Below, piece after piece: positions 36,722 to 46,289 of a DNA stretch of 64,000 bases. This stretch comes from an uncultured beta proteobacterium (GTDB taxonomy: Bacteria > Pseudomonadota > Gammaproteobacteria > Burkholderiales > Burkholderiaceae_E). A program made the translations under genes and the position numbers. The first letter of the stretch is position 1. The number at the start of each line of letters is the position of its first letter. The stretch lies in contig CAIZNI010000013.1 in the NCBI GenBank assembly GCA_903934295.1, forward strand, positions 102,888 through 166,887, in the 5' to 3' direction. The notes beneath the pieces are model-generated. The model saw only the letters and a list, made by a program, of their open reading frames with translations. It was not told where the DNA came from and searched no databases.

Positions 36722-36800
36722 GCGGCGGCGAGTCTTGCAATCTGCTCCTTCTGCCCCCATTTTCCAGCGCACACCTCCATTCAACGCCCACGGCCTCCGC

Positions 36801-38306
36801 ATGAACTCCAAACGACTGCTGCTTCTCTTCACGCTTCTGGTCGGGCTATTCGGCCCGCTGACGGGGCCGGGCGTCCAGGCGCAGGCGCGTGACCTGCCCG
36901 ACTTCGCCGATCTGGTCGAGAAGGCGGGCCCCGCGGTCGTCAATATTCGGACCACCGAGCGTTCCCGCGCGGGCGCCGCGCCGGGTAGCGGTCCCGGATT
37001 CCAGATGCCCGAGGGCCTCGATGAGAACGATCCGTTCTACGAGTTTTTCCGCCGCTTCATTCCTCCGCGCCAGTCGCCTTCTCCGGGACAGGGCCAGACG
37101 CCGCGCAACCGCGGCGGCGAAGAAGTCCCCCGGGGGGTCGGATCGGGCTTCATCATTTCCAGCGACGGCTTCGTGCTGACCAATCACCACGTGGTCGAGG
37201 GTGCCGATGAAATCTATGTGACGTTGACCGACAAGCGCGAGTTCAAGGGCAAGGTGGTCGGTTCGGACCGGCGCACCGACGTCGCCCTGGTCAAGATCGA
37301 GGCGTCGAACCTGCCCAGGCTCACTGTGGGCGACTCCAACCGCGTACGGGTGGGCGAGTGGGTGCTGGCGATCGGCTCGCCCTTCGGGCTGGAAAACACC
37401 GTCACCGCCGGCATCGTGTCGGCCAAGGGCCGCGAGACGGGCGATTACCTGCCTTTCATCCAGACCGATGTGGCGGTCAACCCCGGCAATTCGGGCGGTC
37501 CGCTGCTGAACATGCGCGGCGAGGTCATCGGCATCAATTCCCAGATCTACAGCCGCACCGGCGGATTCATGGGCATCTCGTTTGCCATTCCGATCGATGA
37601 GGCCATGCGGGTGGCCGATCAGCTCAAGAGTTCCGGGCGGGTGGTTCGCGGGCGCATTGGCGTCGGCATCGCCGAGGTCACCAAGGAAATCGCCGAGCCG
37701 CTGGGCCTGCCCAAGGCCGCCGGCGCCCTGGTTCGCAACGTCGAGGCCAACGGCCCGGCCGCCAAGGGTGGCCTGGAGGAAGGCGACATCATCCTGCGTT
37801 TCGACGGCAAGGCAATCGAGAAGTCCAGCGATCTGCCGCGCTTGGTCGGTTCGACCCGGCCGGGCGCCCGGGTGAGCCTGCAGGTCTGGCGCAAGGGCGC
37901 CACGCGCGACCTGATGGTGACGGTGGGCGAGAGCGAGCCCGATCGCGCCCAGAAGGCGCAGCGCCCGGGCGCGCCCGGCTCCGGCCCCGGTGCGCCGCCG
38001 GCGTTGGCCGCTGCCAACGCCCTGGGCATCGCGGTGGTCGACATCACGGAGGAGCGCCGGACCCAGTTGCGACTGAAGAACGGCGTCCAGGTCGAGTCGG
38101 TCGACGGTGTCGGCGCGCGCGCCGGTCTTCGCCCCGGCGACCTCCTCTTGTCGCTGAACAATCAGGACGTGACCAGTGCGCGCCAGTTCGCCGAACTGGT
38201 CGCGAAGCTGGACAAGAGCAAGACGCATGTGGCGCTGGTGCGTCGCGGTGAAAGCGCCAGTTTCGTGCCGCTTCGTCCGCTGCCGGCGCCCGCGCCGGCC
38301 CGCTGA
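36801..38306 (+). CDS. mucD: DegP/MucD-type periplasmic serine protease (HtrA family)
   Basis: 501 residues from ATG 36801. A signal peptide ends VQAQA. The trypsin-like triad is His in LTNHHVVEGADE, Asp in RRTDVALVKIEA, Ser in NPGNSGGPLLN. Two PDZ domains follow (about residues 290-370 and 410-490). It degrades misfolded envelope proteins. A Pro/Gly-rich loop sits between residues 60 and 115. In relatives it is co-transcribed with rpoE-rseA-rseB; here those genes are absent. Confidence 0.95.
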   Translation: MNSKRLLLLFTLLVGLFGPLTGPGVQAQARDLPDFADLVEKAGPAVVNIRTTERSRAGAAPGSGPGFQMPEGLDENDPFYEFFRRFIPPRQSPSPGQGQTPRNRGGEEVPRGVGSGFIISSDGFVLTNHHVVEGADEIYVTLTDKREFKGKVVGSDRRTDVALVKIEASNLPRLTVGDSNRVRVGEWVLAIGSPFGLENTVTAGIVSAKGRETGDYLPFIQTDVAVNPGNSGGPLLNMRGEVIGINSQIYSRTGGFMGISFAIPIDEAMRVADQLKSSGRVVRGRIGVGIAEVTKEIAEPLGLPKAAGALVRNVEANGPAAKGGLEEGDIILRFDGKAIEKSSDLPRLVGSTRPGARVSLQVWRKGATRDLMVTVGESEPDRAQKAQRPGAPGSGPGAPPALAAANALGIAVVDITEERRTQLRLKNGVQVESVDGVGARAGLRPGDLLLSLNNQDVTSARQFAELVAKLDKSKTHVALVRRGESASFVPLRPLPAPAPAR

Positions 38307-38361
38307 TCGCCCGCGACGACGGCGTCCCTCGTCGGGTCTTCGGGCCCCGGTGACCCGCCAC

Positions 38362-38370
38362 TGCTAGAAT
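38362..38370 (+). promoter_or_regulatory. Extended -10 promoter before lepA
   Basis: TGC-TAGAAT (38362-38370), 47 bp before the lepA ATG; start of transcription would fall near 38377, just at the hairpin described next. Confidence 0.45.
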
Positions 38371-38378
38371 GCAAGGTC

Positions 38379-38408
38379 GGCGCGCCCTCCGGCGCGCCTT
38401 TGATTTTT
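38379..38408 (+). terminator. Strong hairpin with U-tract in the mucD-lepA gap
   Basis: GGCGCGCC (38379-38386), CTCC loop, GGCGCGCC (38391-38398), then TTTGATTTTT. The arms are self-complementary, so the 8-bp GC stem is very stable. It ends only 8 bp before lepA ATG. It could terminate mucD mRNA or act as a leader element of lepA. Confidence 0.7.
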
Positions 38409-38416
38409 CCGGGTCC

Positions 38417-40210
38417 ATGCGGCACATCCGTAATTTTTCGATCATCGCCCACATCGATCATGGCAAGTCGACGCTTGCCGATCGCCTGATACAGCGTTGC
38501 GGCGGCCTGTCCGACCGCGAAATGGAGGCCCAGGTCCTCGATTCGATGGATCTGGAGCGCGAGCGCGGCATCACCATCAAGGCCCAGACGGCGGCATTGC
38601 GCTACAAGGCGGCCGACGGACAGGTCTACCAGTTCAACCTCATCGACACGCCGGGCCACGTCGACTTCTCCTACGAGGTCAGCCGCTCGCTGTCGGCCTG
38701 CGAGGGCGCGCTGCTCGTGGTCGATGCGACCCAGGGCGTGGAAGCGCAGACGGTCGCGAACTGCTACACCGCGATCGACCTCGGCGTCGAGGTCGTCCCG
38801 GTGCTCAACAAGATGGACCTGCCCTCGGCCGATCCGGACTCGGCAGCCGCCGAGGTCGAGGACGTGATCGGCATCGACGCCACCGACGCGGTGCGCGCGA
38901 GCGCCAAGACCGGTCTGGGCATCGACGAGATCCTGGAGTCGATCGTCGTCAGGATTCCGCCCCCCAAGGGCGATCCGACGGCGCCGCTGCAGGCGCTGAT
39001 CATCGACTCCTGGTTCGACAATTATGTCGGCGTGGTGATGCTGGTGCGGGTCTTCAACGGCGTGCTGCGCCCGCGTGACCGCATCAAGCTGATGGCCACC
39101 GGCATGGCCTACAACTGCGAGCAGGTCGGGGTGTTCACGCCCAAGTCCTCGTCGCGCGAGGCCCTGTCGGCCGGTGAGGTCGGTTTCATCATCGCCGGCA
39201 TCAAGGAGCTGAAGGCGGCCAAGGTCGGTGACACCGTCACGCTGGTCAATCCGAGCGCCAAGCAGGCCCTGCCCGGATTCAAGGAGATCAAGCCGTCGGT
39301 CTTTGCCGGTCTCTACCCGGTGGAGTCGAACCAGTACGAGGCGATGCGCGACGCGCTCGAGAAGCTCCAGTTGAACGACGCCTCGCTGCATTACGAGCCG
39401 GAAGTCTCGCAGGCGCTGGGCTTCGGGTTCCGGTGCGGCTTCCTCGGTCTGCTCCACATGGACATCGTCCAGGAGCGACTCGAGCGTGAGTTCGACATGG
39501 AACTCATCACCACCGCGCCGACGGTCATCTATGAAATCCTGATGCGCGACGGCACGCTGCTGCGCATCGAGAATCCGTCGAAGATGCCCGATCCGGCCAA
39601 GATCGAGGAAATCCGCGAGCCGATCGTCGACGTCACCATCTTCGTGCCGCAGGAGTACGTCGGCAACGTCATCACGCTGTGCACCAACAAACGCGGTGTC
39701 CAGACCAATCTGGCCTATCACGGGCGTCAGGTCCACCTCAGCTACGAACTCCCGATGAACGAGATCGTTCTCGATTTCTTCGACAAGCTGAAGTCGACCT
39801 CGCGCGGTTACGCGTCGATGGACTACGAGTTCAAGGAATACCGCGCCTCCGATGTGGTGAAGCTCGACATCATGGTCAACGGCGACCGGGTCGATGCGCT
39901 CAGCCTCATCGTCCATCGCTCGATTTCCCAGAGCCGCGGGCGCGACGTGGCCGCGCGCATGCGCGAACTGATTCCGCGCCAGATGTACGATGTGGCGATC
40001 CAGGCGGCGATCGGCGCCAACATCATCGCTCGCGAGAACGTGAAGGCGCTGCGCAAGAACGTGCTGGCCAAGTGCTATGGCGGCGACATCTCGCGCAAGA
40101 AGAAGCTGCTGGAAAAGCAGAAGGCCGGCAAGAAGCGCATGAAACAGGTCGGCACGGTCGAGATCCCTCAGGAAGCCTTCCTGGCGGTGCTGCAGGTCGA
40201 TGATCGCTGA
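38417..40210 (+). CDS. lepA: Elongation factor 4 (LepA)
   Basis: 597 residues from ATG 38417 ([19 protein letters not shown]). GTPase motifs [21 protein letters not shown] and [10 protein letters not shown]. The LepA-specific C-terminal domain ends in [23 protein letters not shown] ribosome-associated GTPase acting in translation initiation or back-translocation. A GGGTCC just before the start is a poor ribosome site. Confidence 0.98.
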   Translation: MRHIRNFSIIAHIDHGKSTLADRLIQRCGGLSDREMEAQVLDSMDLERERGITIKAQTAALRYKAADGQVYQFNLIDTPGHVDFSYEVSRSLSACEGALLVVDATQGVEAQTVANCYTAIDLGVEVVPVLNKMDLPSADPDSAAAEVEDVIGIDATDAVRASAKTGLGIDEILESIVVRIPPPKGDPTAPLQALIIDSWFDNYVGVVMLVRVFNGVLRPRDRIKLMATGMAYNCEQVGVFTPKSSSREALSAGEVGFIIAGIKELKAAKVGDTVTLVNPSAKQALPGFKEIKPSVFAGLYPVESNQYEAMRDALEKLQLNDASLHYEPEVSQALGFGFRCGFLGLLHMDIVQERLEREFDMELITTAPTVIYEILMRDGTLLRIENPSKMPDPAKIEEIREPIVDVTIFVPQEYVGNVITLCTNKRGVQTNLAYHGRQVHLSYELPMNEIVLDFFDKLKSTSRGYASMDYEFKEYRASDVVKLDIMVNGDRVDALSLIVHRSISQSRGRDVAARMRELIPRQMYDVAIQAAIGANIIARENVKALRKNVLAKCYGGDISRKKKLLEKQKAGKKRMKQVGTVEIPQEAFLAVLQVDDR

Positions 40211-40252
40211 GCCGGGCATTTTGCCGAGCCCCCCATCCGAGACGGAGAGCGA

Positions 40253-41167
40253 GTGGACGACACCAGTACCTCATTGAATTTCGCGCTGATCCTGTTCGGT
40301 CTGCTGGTGGTCTGCTTTGCCGCCTGGCTGGGTGACCGGTTCTACTTTCAGCCGGCGCGCCGGCGCACCGCGCAGCGGCAGGCGGCCGAGTTCGATGCCC
40401 AGCAGGCAGCCCTGGCGGTTCATCAGCGGATCAATGATGCGCCGGCCGCCCGGGCGGCCATCGTCCGCGAGGCCCTTCGCCAGCCGCTCTGGCTCGAATA
40501 CACCGCCGGCCTGTTCCCGGTGATCGCAGTGGTGTTCTTCCTGCGCTCTTTCCTGGTCGAACCCTTCAAGATTCCTTCCGGCTCGATGCTGCCCACCTTG
40601 CTGATCGGTGACCTGATCCTGGTCAACAAGTTCAGCTACGGCGTTCGCTTGCCGGTGGTGCACACCAAGATCATCGATGTCGGCAGTCCGCAGCGCGGTG
40701 ACGTCACCGTGTTTCGCTTCCCGCGCGACCCGTCGATGGATTACATCAAACGAGTGGTCGGCTTGCCCGGCGACAAGGTCTCCTACGAGAACAAGCGCCT
40801 GCGCATCAACGGGGCCGACGTGGCGCTGGCCGCTGCTGGCGAGTTCTATGACGCCGACCGGCTGAGCTACTCGCGGCAGTACCAGGAAAAGCTCGGCGCG
40901 GTCGAGCATCGGATATTGACAGAACTCGACAAACCGTCTTTCATCACCGCGGTGGATGGCTTTCCTTTCCGGGATCAGTGCAACTACAGCGGTGCGGGTG
41001 TCAGCTGCACCGTGCCCCCGGGTCACTACTTCGTGATGGGCGACAACCGCGAGAACAGCCTCGACAGCCGATTCTGGGGCTTTGTCCCCGAGCGAAATCT
41101 GGTTGGCAAGGCGTTTTTCATCTGGATGAATTTCAGCGATCTCAAGCGGATCGGAAGGTTTCACTGA
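40253..41167 (+). CDS. lepB: Signal peptidase I
   Basis: 304 residues from GTG 40253 with GGAGAG before it. Two membrane helices at the N-terminus. The catalytic Ser is in KIPSGSMLPTLLIGD, the Lys in MDYIKRVVGLPGD, and GDNRENSLDSRFWGFV marks box E. It removes signal peptides of secreted proteins. Its stop overlaps the next ATG. Confidence 0.98.
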   Translation: MDDTSTSLNFALILFGLLVVCFAAWLGDRFYFQPARRRTAQRQAAEFDAQQAALAVHQRINDAPAARAAIVREALRQPLWLEYTAGLFPVIAVVFFLRSFLVEPFKIPSGSMLPTLLIGDLILVNKFSYGVRLPVVHTKIIDVGSPQRGDVTVFRFPRDPSMDYIKRVVGLPGDKVSYENKRLRINGADVALAAAGEFYDADRLSYSRQYQEKLGAVEHRILTELDKPSFITAVDGFPFRDQCNYSGAGVSCTVPPGHYFVMGDNRENSLDSRFWGFVPERNLVGKAFFIWMNFSDLKRIGRFH

Positions 41168-41553
41168 TGATGTCGTTGCCAGCCTCCCGCCGCCTTGCCC
41201 TGCGAGCTCGCCAGCGCGGTCTGAGCCTCTTCGGACTGCTGTTCATCGGTGCCCTGATCCTGATGGTCGTGTTGCTGGTGATGCGGGTGCTGCCCACCGT
41301 GCTCGAGTACCAGGCCGCCAGGAAGGCGCTGCAACAGATCGTCGCCACCGGCGAGACGTCGCCGGCGCTCATCGCCCAGTCATTCGACCGGATTGCCGCC
41401 ATCGAAGACATCTCGAGCATTACCGGGCGTGACCTGAAGATCGTCCGGATCGACAACAAGGTCACCATCAGCTTCGCTTACCAGAAGACGGTGCCCCTGG
41501 TGTCGATCGCGAGTCTGCTGCTCGATTACCGTGCGAGCGCTGCCAGCAAATGA
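41167..41553 (+). CDS. DUF4845-type small membrane protein
   Basis: 128 residues. One N-terminal membrane helix ([21 protein letters not shown]) with a pilin-like [11 protein letters not shown] start, then a small soluble domain. Found between lepB and rnc in many beta- and gammaproteobacteria. Function unknown. Confidence 0.88.
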   Translation: MMSLPASRRLALRARQRGLSLFGLLFIGALILMVVLLVMRVLPTVLEYQAARKALQQIVATGETSPALIAQSFDRIAAIEDISSITGRDLKIVRIDNKVTISFAYQKTVPLVSIASLLLDYRASAASK

Positions 41554-41560
41554 GCGCCGG

Positions 41561-42325
41561 ATGAGCATCGACAGCCTGCAGCAACGTCTGGCCTATCGCT
41601 TTCGCGACCCGGCTCTGCTCGAGCAGGCCCTGACGCACCGCAGCTTCGGCCAGCCGAACAATGAACGGCTCGAGTTCCTGGGCGACAGCATCCTGAACTG
41701 TGTGATCGCTGCGCTGCTGTACCAGGCTTTCCGGGACATCGACGAGGGCGATCTGTCGCGAGTGCGGGCCAATCTGGTCAAGCAGCAGTCGCTCTTCGAG
41801 ATCGCCGCCCGTCTCGAACTCGGGCCGCATCTGCGTCTGGGCGAGGGTGAGGCCCGCAGCGGTGGCTTCCGCCGACCCTCGATTCTCGCCGATGGGGTGG
41901 AAGCCCTGTTCGGTGCCATCTTTCTCGATGGCGGTTTCGACAGTGCGCATGGCGTCATCGCGGCTCTGTATGCGGGCGTCCTGAAGACCGTCGATCCCCG
42001 CACCCTCGGCAAGGATGCCAAGACCCTTTTGCAGGAGTACCTTCAGGGCCGGCGCATGCCGCTGCCGGTCTATTCGGTGGTCGCCACCCATGGCGCAGCC
42101 CACAGCCAGACCTTCGAGGTCGAATGCGCGATTGCCAAGCTGGGCATCACCGTCATGGGCGGCGGTGCCAGCCGCCGGGCGGCCGAGCAATCGGCGGCCA
42201 AGCTCGCCCTCGAACAGGCCCAGACGATGGCGCCTGGCGCGCCGCGGCGCAGCCGTGGCAAGGGCGTGGGTACCGCGCCAGCCGCCAGCCCCGATTCCAT
42301 TGATTGCGCACCCCACACCGCCTGA
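41561..42325 (+). CDS. rnc: Ribonuclease III
   Basis: 254 residues from ATG 41561. Catalytic signature [12 protein letters not shown] and [15 protein letters not shown], then a dsRNA-binding domain (about 150-225). A low-complexity tail follows. It processes rRNA precursors and double-stranded regions. TGATG overlap with era. Confidence 0.97.
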   Translation: MSIDSLQQRLAYRFRDPALLEQALTHRSFGQPNNERLEFLGDSILNCVIAALLYQAFRDIDEGDLSRVRANLVKQQSLFEIAARLELGPHLRLGEGEARSGGFRRPSILADGVEALFGAIFLDGGFDSAHGVIAALYAGVLKTVDPRTLGKDAKTLLQEYLQGRRMPLPVYSVVATHGAAHSQTFEVECAIAKLGITVMGGGASRRAAEQSAAKLALEQAQTMAPGAPRRSRGKGVGTAPAASPDSIDCAPHTA

Positions 42326-43224
42326 TGCCCGATACCCCTGTTGCTGAACACCGTTGCGGCTATGTCGCCATCGTCGGCCGCCCCAATGTGGGCAAGTCGA
42401 CGCTGCTCAATTACCTGATCGGCCAGAAACTCTCGATCACGTCGCGCAAGGCGCAGACCACGCGGCACCGCATCGTGGGCGTGCTTTCGCGACCCGACGC
42501 GCAACTGCTGTTCGTCGACAGTCCCGGCTACCAGACCCGTTCGATGGGACCGCTGAACCGGGTGCTCAACCGCACCTCCCAGCAGGTGGCCGCCGACGCC
42601 GATGTGGTGATCCTGGTGTGCGATGCTTCCGGGTGGACCGACGCCGATCGCGAGATGGCCCGGCTGCTGCCCAACGGCCTGCCGCTGCTGCTGGCGGTCA
42701 ACAAGTCCGACTCGGTCGCCGACAAGTCGCGGCTCGCGCGTCTGATCGGTCAGGCCAGTGCCGAGCGCAGCTTCGATGAAGTCGTGCCGATCAGCGCGCG
42801 CACCGGTCACCAGGTCAAGCTGCTGGCCGACCTGTGCGTGGCGCGTCTGCCGGTGGGACCGTCGGTGCTCGAGGAGGACGCGCTCACCGACCGCAGCGAA
42901 CGCTTCCTGGCGACGGAACTCATTCGCGAGAAGCTGTTCCGCCTGCTTGGCGATGAATTGCCTTACGAGAGCACGGTCGTCATCGAGAAATACGAAGAGA
43001 TGCCCCGGCTGCGGCGGGTGTTCGCGACCATCATCGTGGCGCGCGAGGCCCACAAGCCGATCATCCTGGGCGCGGGCGGCGAGCGCATCAAGCGGATCGC
43101 CAGCGAGGCGCGCGTCGATCTGGAAAAGATGGCTGGCACCAAGGTGTATCTCGAGCTGTTCGTGAAGGTGCGCGGCGGCTGGGCCGACAACGAGACGAGC
43201 CTGCGCGCCTACGGCTACGAATAG
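42325..43224 (+). CDS. era: GTPase Era
   Basis: 299 residues from ATG 42325. Walker A GRPNVGKST, switch II DSPGYQT, NKSD, and a KH domain with ILGAGGERIKRIASEARVDLEKM. It binds the 3' end of 16S rRNA during 30S maturation. The upstream TTG 42304 is not preferred because it lies inside rnc. Confidence 0.97.
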   Translation: MPDTPVAEHRCGYVAIVGRPNVGKSTLLNYLIGQKLSITSRKAQTTRHRIVGVLSRPDAQLLFVDSPGYQTRSMGPLNRVLNRTSQQVAADADVVILVCDASGWTDADREMARLLPNGLPLLLAVNKSDSVADKSRLARLIGQASAERSFDEVVPISARTGHQVKLLADLCVARLPVGPSVLEEDALTDRSERFLATELIREKLFRLLGDELPYESTVVIEKYEEMPRLRRVFATIIVAREAHKPIILGAGGERIKRIASEARVDLEKMAGTKVYLELFVKVRGGWADNETSLRAYGYE

Positions 43225-43236
43225 GACGCGGCGGCG

Positions 43237-43965
43237 ATGGGTTCTCCCCTGCCTCGGATCGATCAGCAGGCAGCGTTTCTGCTGCACAGCGTGCCCTACC
43301 GCGAGAGCAGCCTGATCGTCGATCTGTTCACCCGCGAGCACGGTCGGATCGCCGCGGTTGCCAAGGGGGCCCGGCGGCCGCACTCCGCGCTGCGGGGGGT
43401 GCTGCTGCAGTTCCAGCCGCTGTCGGCGGGCTGGACCGGACGCAGCGAGTTGCGCACCCTCACCGCCGCCCAGTGGGTCGGCGGGCTGGCCAATCCCCAG
43501 GGCGATGCGCTGCTGTGCGCGTTCTACCTGAACGAACTGCTGATGAAGATGCTGCCGCGCGAGGATCCGTATCCCGGCCTCTATGCCGCCTATGCGCAGG
43601 CGCTGCGGGAACTGGGCGAGGGCGCGCCGCTGGACGACACGCTGCGCCGCTTCGAATGGCTGCTGCTGCGCGAGACGGGCTATGCGCCCGACCTTGATTG
43701 CGACACCGACGATGCGCCGATCGACCCGGCGCGGCATTACCACTGGCAGCCCTCGGCCGGCTTCGCTGTCGCCGAGCCCGGCAGCGAGGGCAGGGGGGGC
43801 GCACTGGTCAGCGGCGAGACCCTGCAAAGCCTGGCCGCCGGCAGCTTCGATTCGCCGCGCGCCCGAACGCAGGCAAAATACCTGACTCGCGCGATCCTCG
43901 CCCACCACCTGGACGGCGCGGTGCTCAACACCCGACAGATTCTCATCGACCTGCACAAACTATGA
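43237..43965 (+). CDS. recO: DNA repair protein RecO
   Basis: 242 residues. An N-terminal OB fold ([37 protein letters not shown]) and a helical rest. The zinc cysteines of some RecO are not obvious. It loads RecA in the RecFOR pathway. The stop overlaps the pdxJ ATG. Confidence 0.95.
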   Translation: MGSPLPRIDQQAAFLLHSVPYRESSLIVDLFTREHGRIAAVAKGARRPHSALRGVLLQFQPLSAGWTGRSELRTLTAAQWVGGLANPQGDALLCAFYLNELLMKMLPREDPYPGLYAAYAQALRELGEGAPLDDTLRRFEWLLLRETGYAPDLDCDTDDAPIDPARHYHWQPSAGFAVAEPGSEGRGGALVSGETLQSLAAGSFDSPRARTQAKYLTRAILAHHLDGAVLNTRQILIDLHKL

Positions 43966-44741
43966 TCGAACTCGGCGTCAACATCGACCATGTGGCCACC
44001 GTGCGCCAGGCCCGGCGCACCCATGAACCGGACCCGGTCTGGGCGGCGGTCGAGGCCCATCTGGGCGGCGCCGACGGCATCACCGTCCACCTGCGCGAGG
44101 ATCGCCGCCACATCCAGGACGAAGACGTCCGCCGGCTGCGTGATCTCACCCACATCAAGCTCAATCTCGAGATGGCCGCGACCGACGAGATGCTGGGCAT
44201 TGCCCGAGGCATCCGGCCCGAGATGGCGATGCTGGTGCCCGAAGGCCGCCACGAGGTGACCACCGAAGGCGGTCTGGACATCGTGTCCCAGGAAGCGCGC
44301 ATTCGCGAAATCGTGGCGTCGCTGGCCGATGCAGGCATCGTCACCAGCGTGTTCATCGATGCCGAGATCGCACAGGTCGAGGCAGCGGCCCGGGTCGGCG
44401 CGCGGGTCTGCGAAATCCACACCGGCCCCTACGCCCATGCGTTTCACACCCTGGGGCGCGATCCCGAGAGCCCGGCGGTGGTCGCCGAACTCGGCCGCAT
44501 CCGCGCGGCGGGTGAGGCGGTGCGCGGGCTGGGCATGCGGTTCAACGCCGGGCACGCGCTCAACTATTTCAATGTGCAGCCGGTGGCCGCGCTGGTCGGC
44601 ATCCGCGAACTGCACATCGGTCATGCCATCGTGTCGCGCGCGCTGTTCGTCGGCCTGCGCGAGGCGGTGCGCGAGATGAAGCGGCTGATGCGCGAAGCCG
44701 CCGACGGACCGCGCGCGCGCCGTGAGTCGGCGGATCGCTGA
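43962..44741 (+). CDS. pdxJ: Pyridoxine 5'-phosphate synthase PdxJ
   Basis: 259 residues from ATG 43962. TIM barrel with [26 protein letters not shown], catalytic Glu in KLNLEMAAT, and [27 protein letters not shown]. It condenses aminoacetone phosphate and deoxyxylulose phosphate in vitamin B6 synthesis. In E. coli pdxJ and acpS are also linked. Confidence 0.97.
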   Translation: MIELGVNIDHVATVRQARRTHEPDPVWAAVEAHLGGADGITVHLREDRRHIQDEDVRRLRDLTHIKLNLEMAATDEMLGIARGIRPEMAMLVPEGRHEVTTEGGLDIVSQEARIREIVASLADAGIVTSVFIDAEIAQVEAAARVGARVCEIHTGPYAHAFHTLGRDPESPAVVAELGRIRAAGEAVRGLGMRFNAGHALNYFNVQPVAALVGIRELHIGHAIVSRALFVGLREAVREMKRLMREAADGPRARRESADR

Positions 44742-44742
44742 C

Positions 44743-44877
44743 GTGCCGGCGCAGGGGCCTGTGGTGACCGATCTGCCCGCGGTGACGTCCTTGCCGGCCA
44801 TGGCATTCCGGCCCGCGATGACGTCCCTGCCTGCGATGGCGACTCTTCCCATGATGACCGGTCTGGCCTGCGCATGA
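44743..44877 (+). CDS. Candidate small ORF of hexapeptide repeats between pdxJ and acpS
   Basis: 45 codons from GTG 44743 (one base after the pdxJ stop) to TGA 44877, overlapping acpS ATG by 4 bp. The peptide has six 6-residue units: VTDLPA, VTSLPA, MAFRPA, MTSLPA, MATLPM, MTGLAC. All six start with Val or Met, so the frame has internal GTG/ATG codons. No clear ribosome site is seen. It may be a coupled leader peptide or just a repeat filling the gap. Confidence 0.3.
   Translation: MPAQGPVVTDLPAVTSLPAMAFRPAMTSLPAMATLPMMTGLACA
44763..44870. repeat. Six imperfect 18-bp tandem repeats
   Basis: Units at 44763, 44781, 44799, 44817, 44835 and 44853, best copy GATGACGTCCCTGCCTGC. They fill the gap between pdxJ and acpS almost exactly (the array ends 3 bp before the acpS ATG). 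18 bp equals six codons, so the array stays in frame. Confidence 0.75.
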
Positions 44878-45311
44878 TCTACGGCATCGGTACCGACATC
44901 GTGGTGATCGCCCGCATCCAGAGCCTCATCGATCGCTATGGCGAGCGGTTCGCGCGCCGGGTGCTCGGCCCCGAGGAACTCACCGAGTACCGCCGGCGCG
45001 CCGCGCGCGGCGATCACGGTCCGGCTTACGCCGCGCGCTATCTGGCCAAGCGCTTCGCGGCCAAGGAGGCCTTCTCCAAGGCGCTCGGGCTGGGCCTGCG
45101 CGCGCCGATGACCTTGCTCTCGCTGCAGGTGCTCAACGACCGTCGCGGCCAGCCGGTGGCCCATGCCCGCAAGGCCCTCGAACCCTACCTGCGCGAGCGC
45201 GGGCTGGTCGCCCACGTTTCCCTGTCCGACGAGGTCGACAGCGCGGTGGCCTTCGTCGTCATCGAGACCCGGTCGCCCGACACCCCCTTACCTGGAAGCG
45301 CCGCCGCATGA
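44874..45311 (+). CDS. acpS: Holo-[acyl carrier protein] synthase
   Basis: 145 residues from ATG 44874. MIYGIGTDIVVIARI holds the Mg-binding Asp, AKRFAAKEAFSKALG the Glu/Lys motif. It attaches phosphopantetheine to ACP (acpP at 34692). Overlaps nagZ by 4 bp. Confidence 0.96.
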   Translation: MIYGIGTDIVVIARIQSLIDRYGERFARRVLGPEELTEYRRRAARGDHGPAYAARYLAKRFAAKEAFSKALGLGLRAPMTLLSLQVLNDRRGQPVAHARKALEPYLRERGLVAHVSLSDEVDSAVAFVVIETRSPDTPLPGSAAA

Positions 45312-46252
45312 TGATGAAACCCGGTCCCGTGGTGCTCGATGTCGCCGGCTTGTCGCTCACGCCCGCCGACCGCGAGCGTCTCGCCCATCCGCTGGTCGGC
45401 GGGGTGATCCTGTTCGGTCGCAATTTCGAGAGCGCGGCCCAGGTCACCGAACTGGTCGGCGAGATCCGGCGCGCCCGCCCGGGTCCGCTGCTGGTCTGTG
45501 TCGACCATGAAGGCGGCCGGGTCCAGCGGTTTCGGGAGGGCTTCACCGCGATCGAGCCGATGCGGGTGCTGGGCCAGCGCTGGGACACCGATCCCGTGCG
45601 GGCCTGCCGGCTGGCCACCGAATGGGGCGCGACCATCGGGCGCGAACTCCGGGCGGTGGGCGTGGACCTGAGCTTCACGCCGGTGCTCGATCTCGATCAC
45701 GGCCCGTCCGGCGTCATCGGCGATCGGGCTTTCCATCGCGATCCGCGCACGGTCACGCTGCTGGCCAAGAGCCTGATGCATGGTCTGTTGCTCTCGGGCA
45801 TGGCCAATTGCGGCAAGCATTTCCCCGGTCACGGCCATGCGCATGCCGACTCCCACCATGAATTGCCGATCGACGAGCGTCCGCTCGCCGCACTGCTGGC
45901 CGACGATGCGGCGCCCTACGGTTGGCTGGGCGAGTCGTTGCTGTCGGTGATGCCGGCGCATGTGGTCTACCCGGCGGTCGATTCCGCACCGGCGGGCTTT
46001 TCGCGCAAGTGGCTGCGCGACATCCTGCGCCGGCGGCTCGGTTTCAAGGGGCTGATCTTCTCCGACGACCTGACGATGGAAGCCGCGGCGGTGGCCGGCG
46101 ACATCGTCGCCCGGGGCGAAGCGGCGCTGTCGGCCGGCTGTGACATGGTGCTGGTGTGCAACCAGCCGGTCCTGGCCGATCGGTTGCTCGATTCGCTGGC
46201 CTGGAAAAGTTCGCCGGCGTTCGCGCGGCGCCTGTCGGCGCTGATGCGTTGA
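45308..46252 (+). CDS. nagZ: Beta-N-acetylhexosaminidase NagZ
   Basis: 314 residues. Glycoside hydrolase family 3: [12 protein letters not shown], the NagZ catalytic loop [16 protein letters not shown] with the Asp/His dyad, and nucleophile Asp in [10 protein letters not shown]. It removes GlcNAc from anhydromuropeptides in peptidoglycan recycling. Start at 45308 or 45311 (MMMK). Confidence 0.96.
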   Translation: MMMKPGPVVLDVAGLSLTPADRERLAHPLVGGVILFGRNFESAAQVTELVGEIRRARPGPLLVCVDHEGGRVQRFREGFTAIEPMRVLGQRWDTDPVRACRLATEWGATIGRELRAVGVDLSFTPVLDLDHGPSGVIGDRAFHRDPRTVTLLAKSLMHGLLLSGMANCGKHFPGHGHAHADSHHELPIDERPLAALLADDAAPYGWLGESLLSVMPAHVVYPAVDSAPAGFSRKWLRDILRRRLGFKGLIFSDDLTMEAAAVAGDIVARGEAALSAGCDMVLVCNQPVLADRLLDSLAWKSSPAFARRLSALMR

Positions 46253-46289
46253 ATCGCCCGCCGCGCGCGCGCTGAGCCGCACGATCGGG

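Noticed and set aside
36735-36800. Earlier in-frame start for mucD
   Set aside because: The upstream residues are not signal-like; ATG 36801 is followed at once by a good signal peptide.
38162-40219. A 685-codon minus-strand frame opposite lepA
   Set aside because: LepA is one of the best conserved proteins and fixes the strand; the antisense product has no known fold.
44763-44870. CRISPR-like array
   Set aside because: The 18-bp units have no spacers between them, diverge from one another and no cas gene is near.
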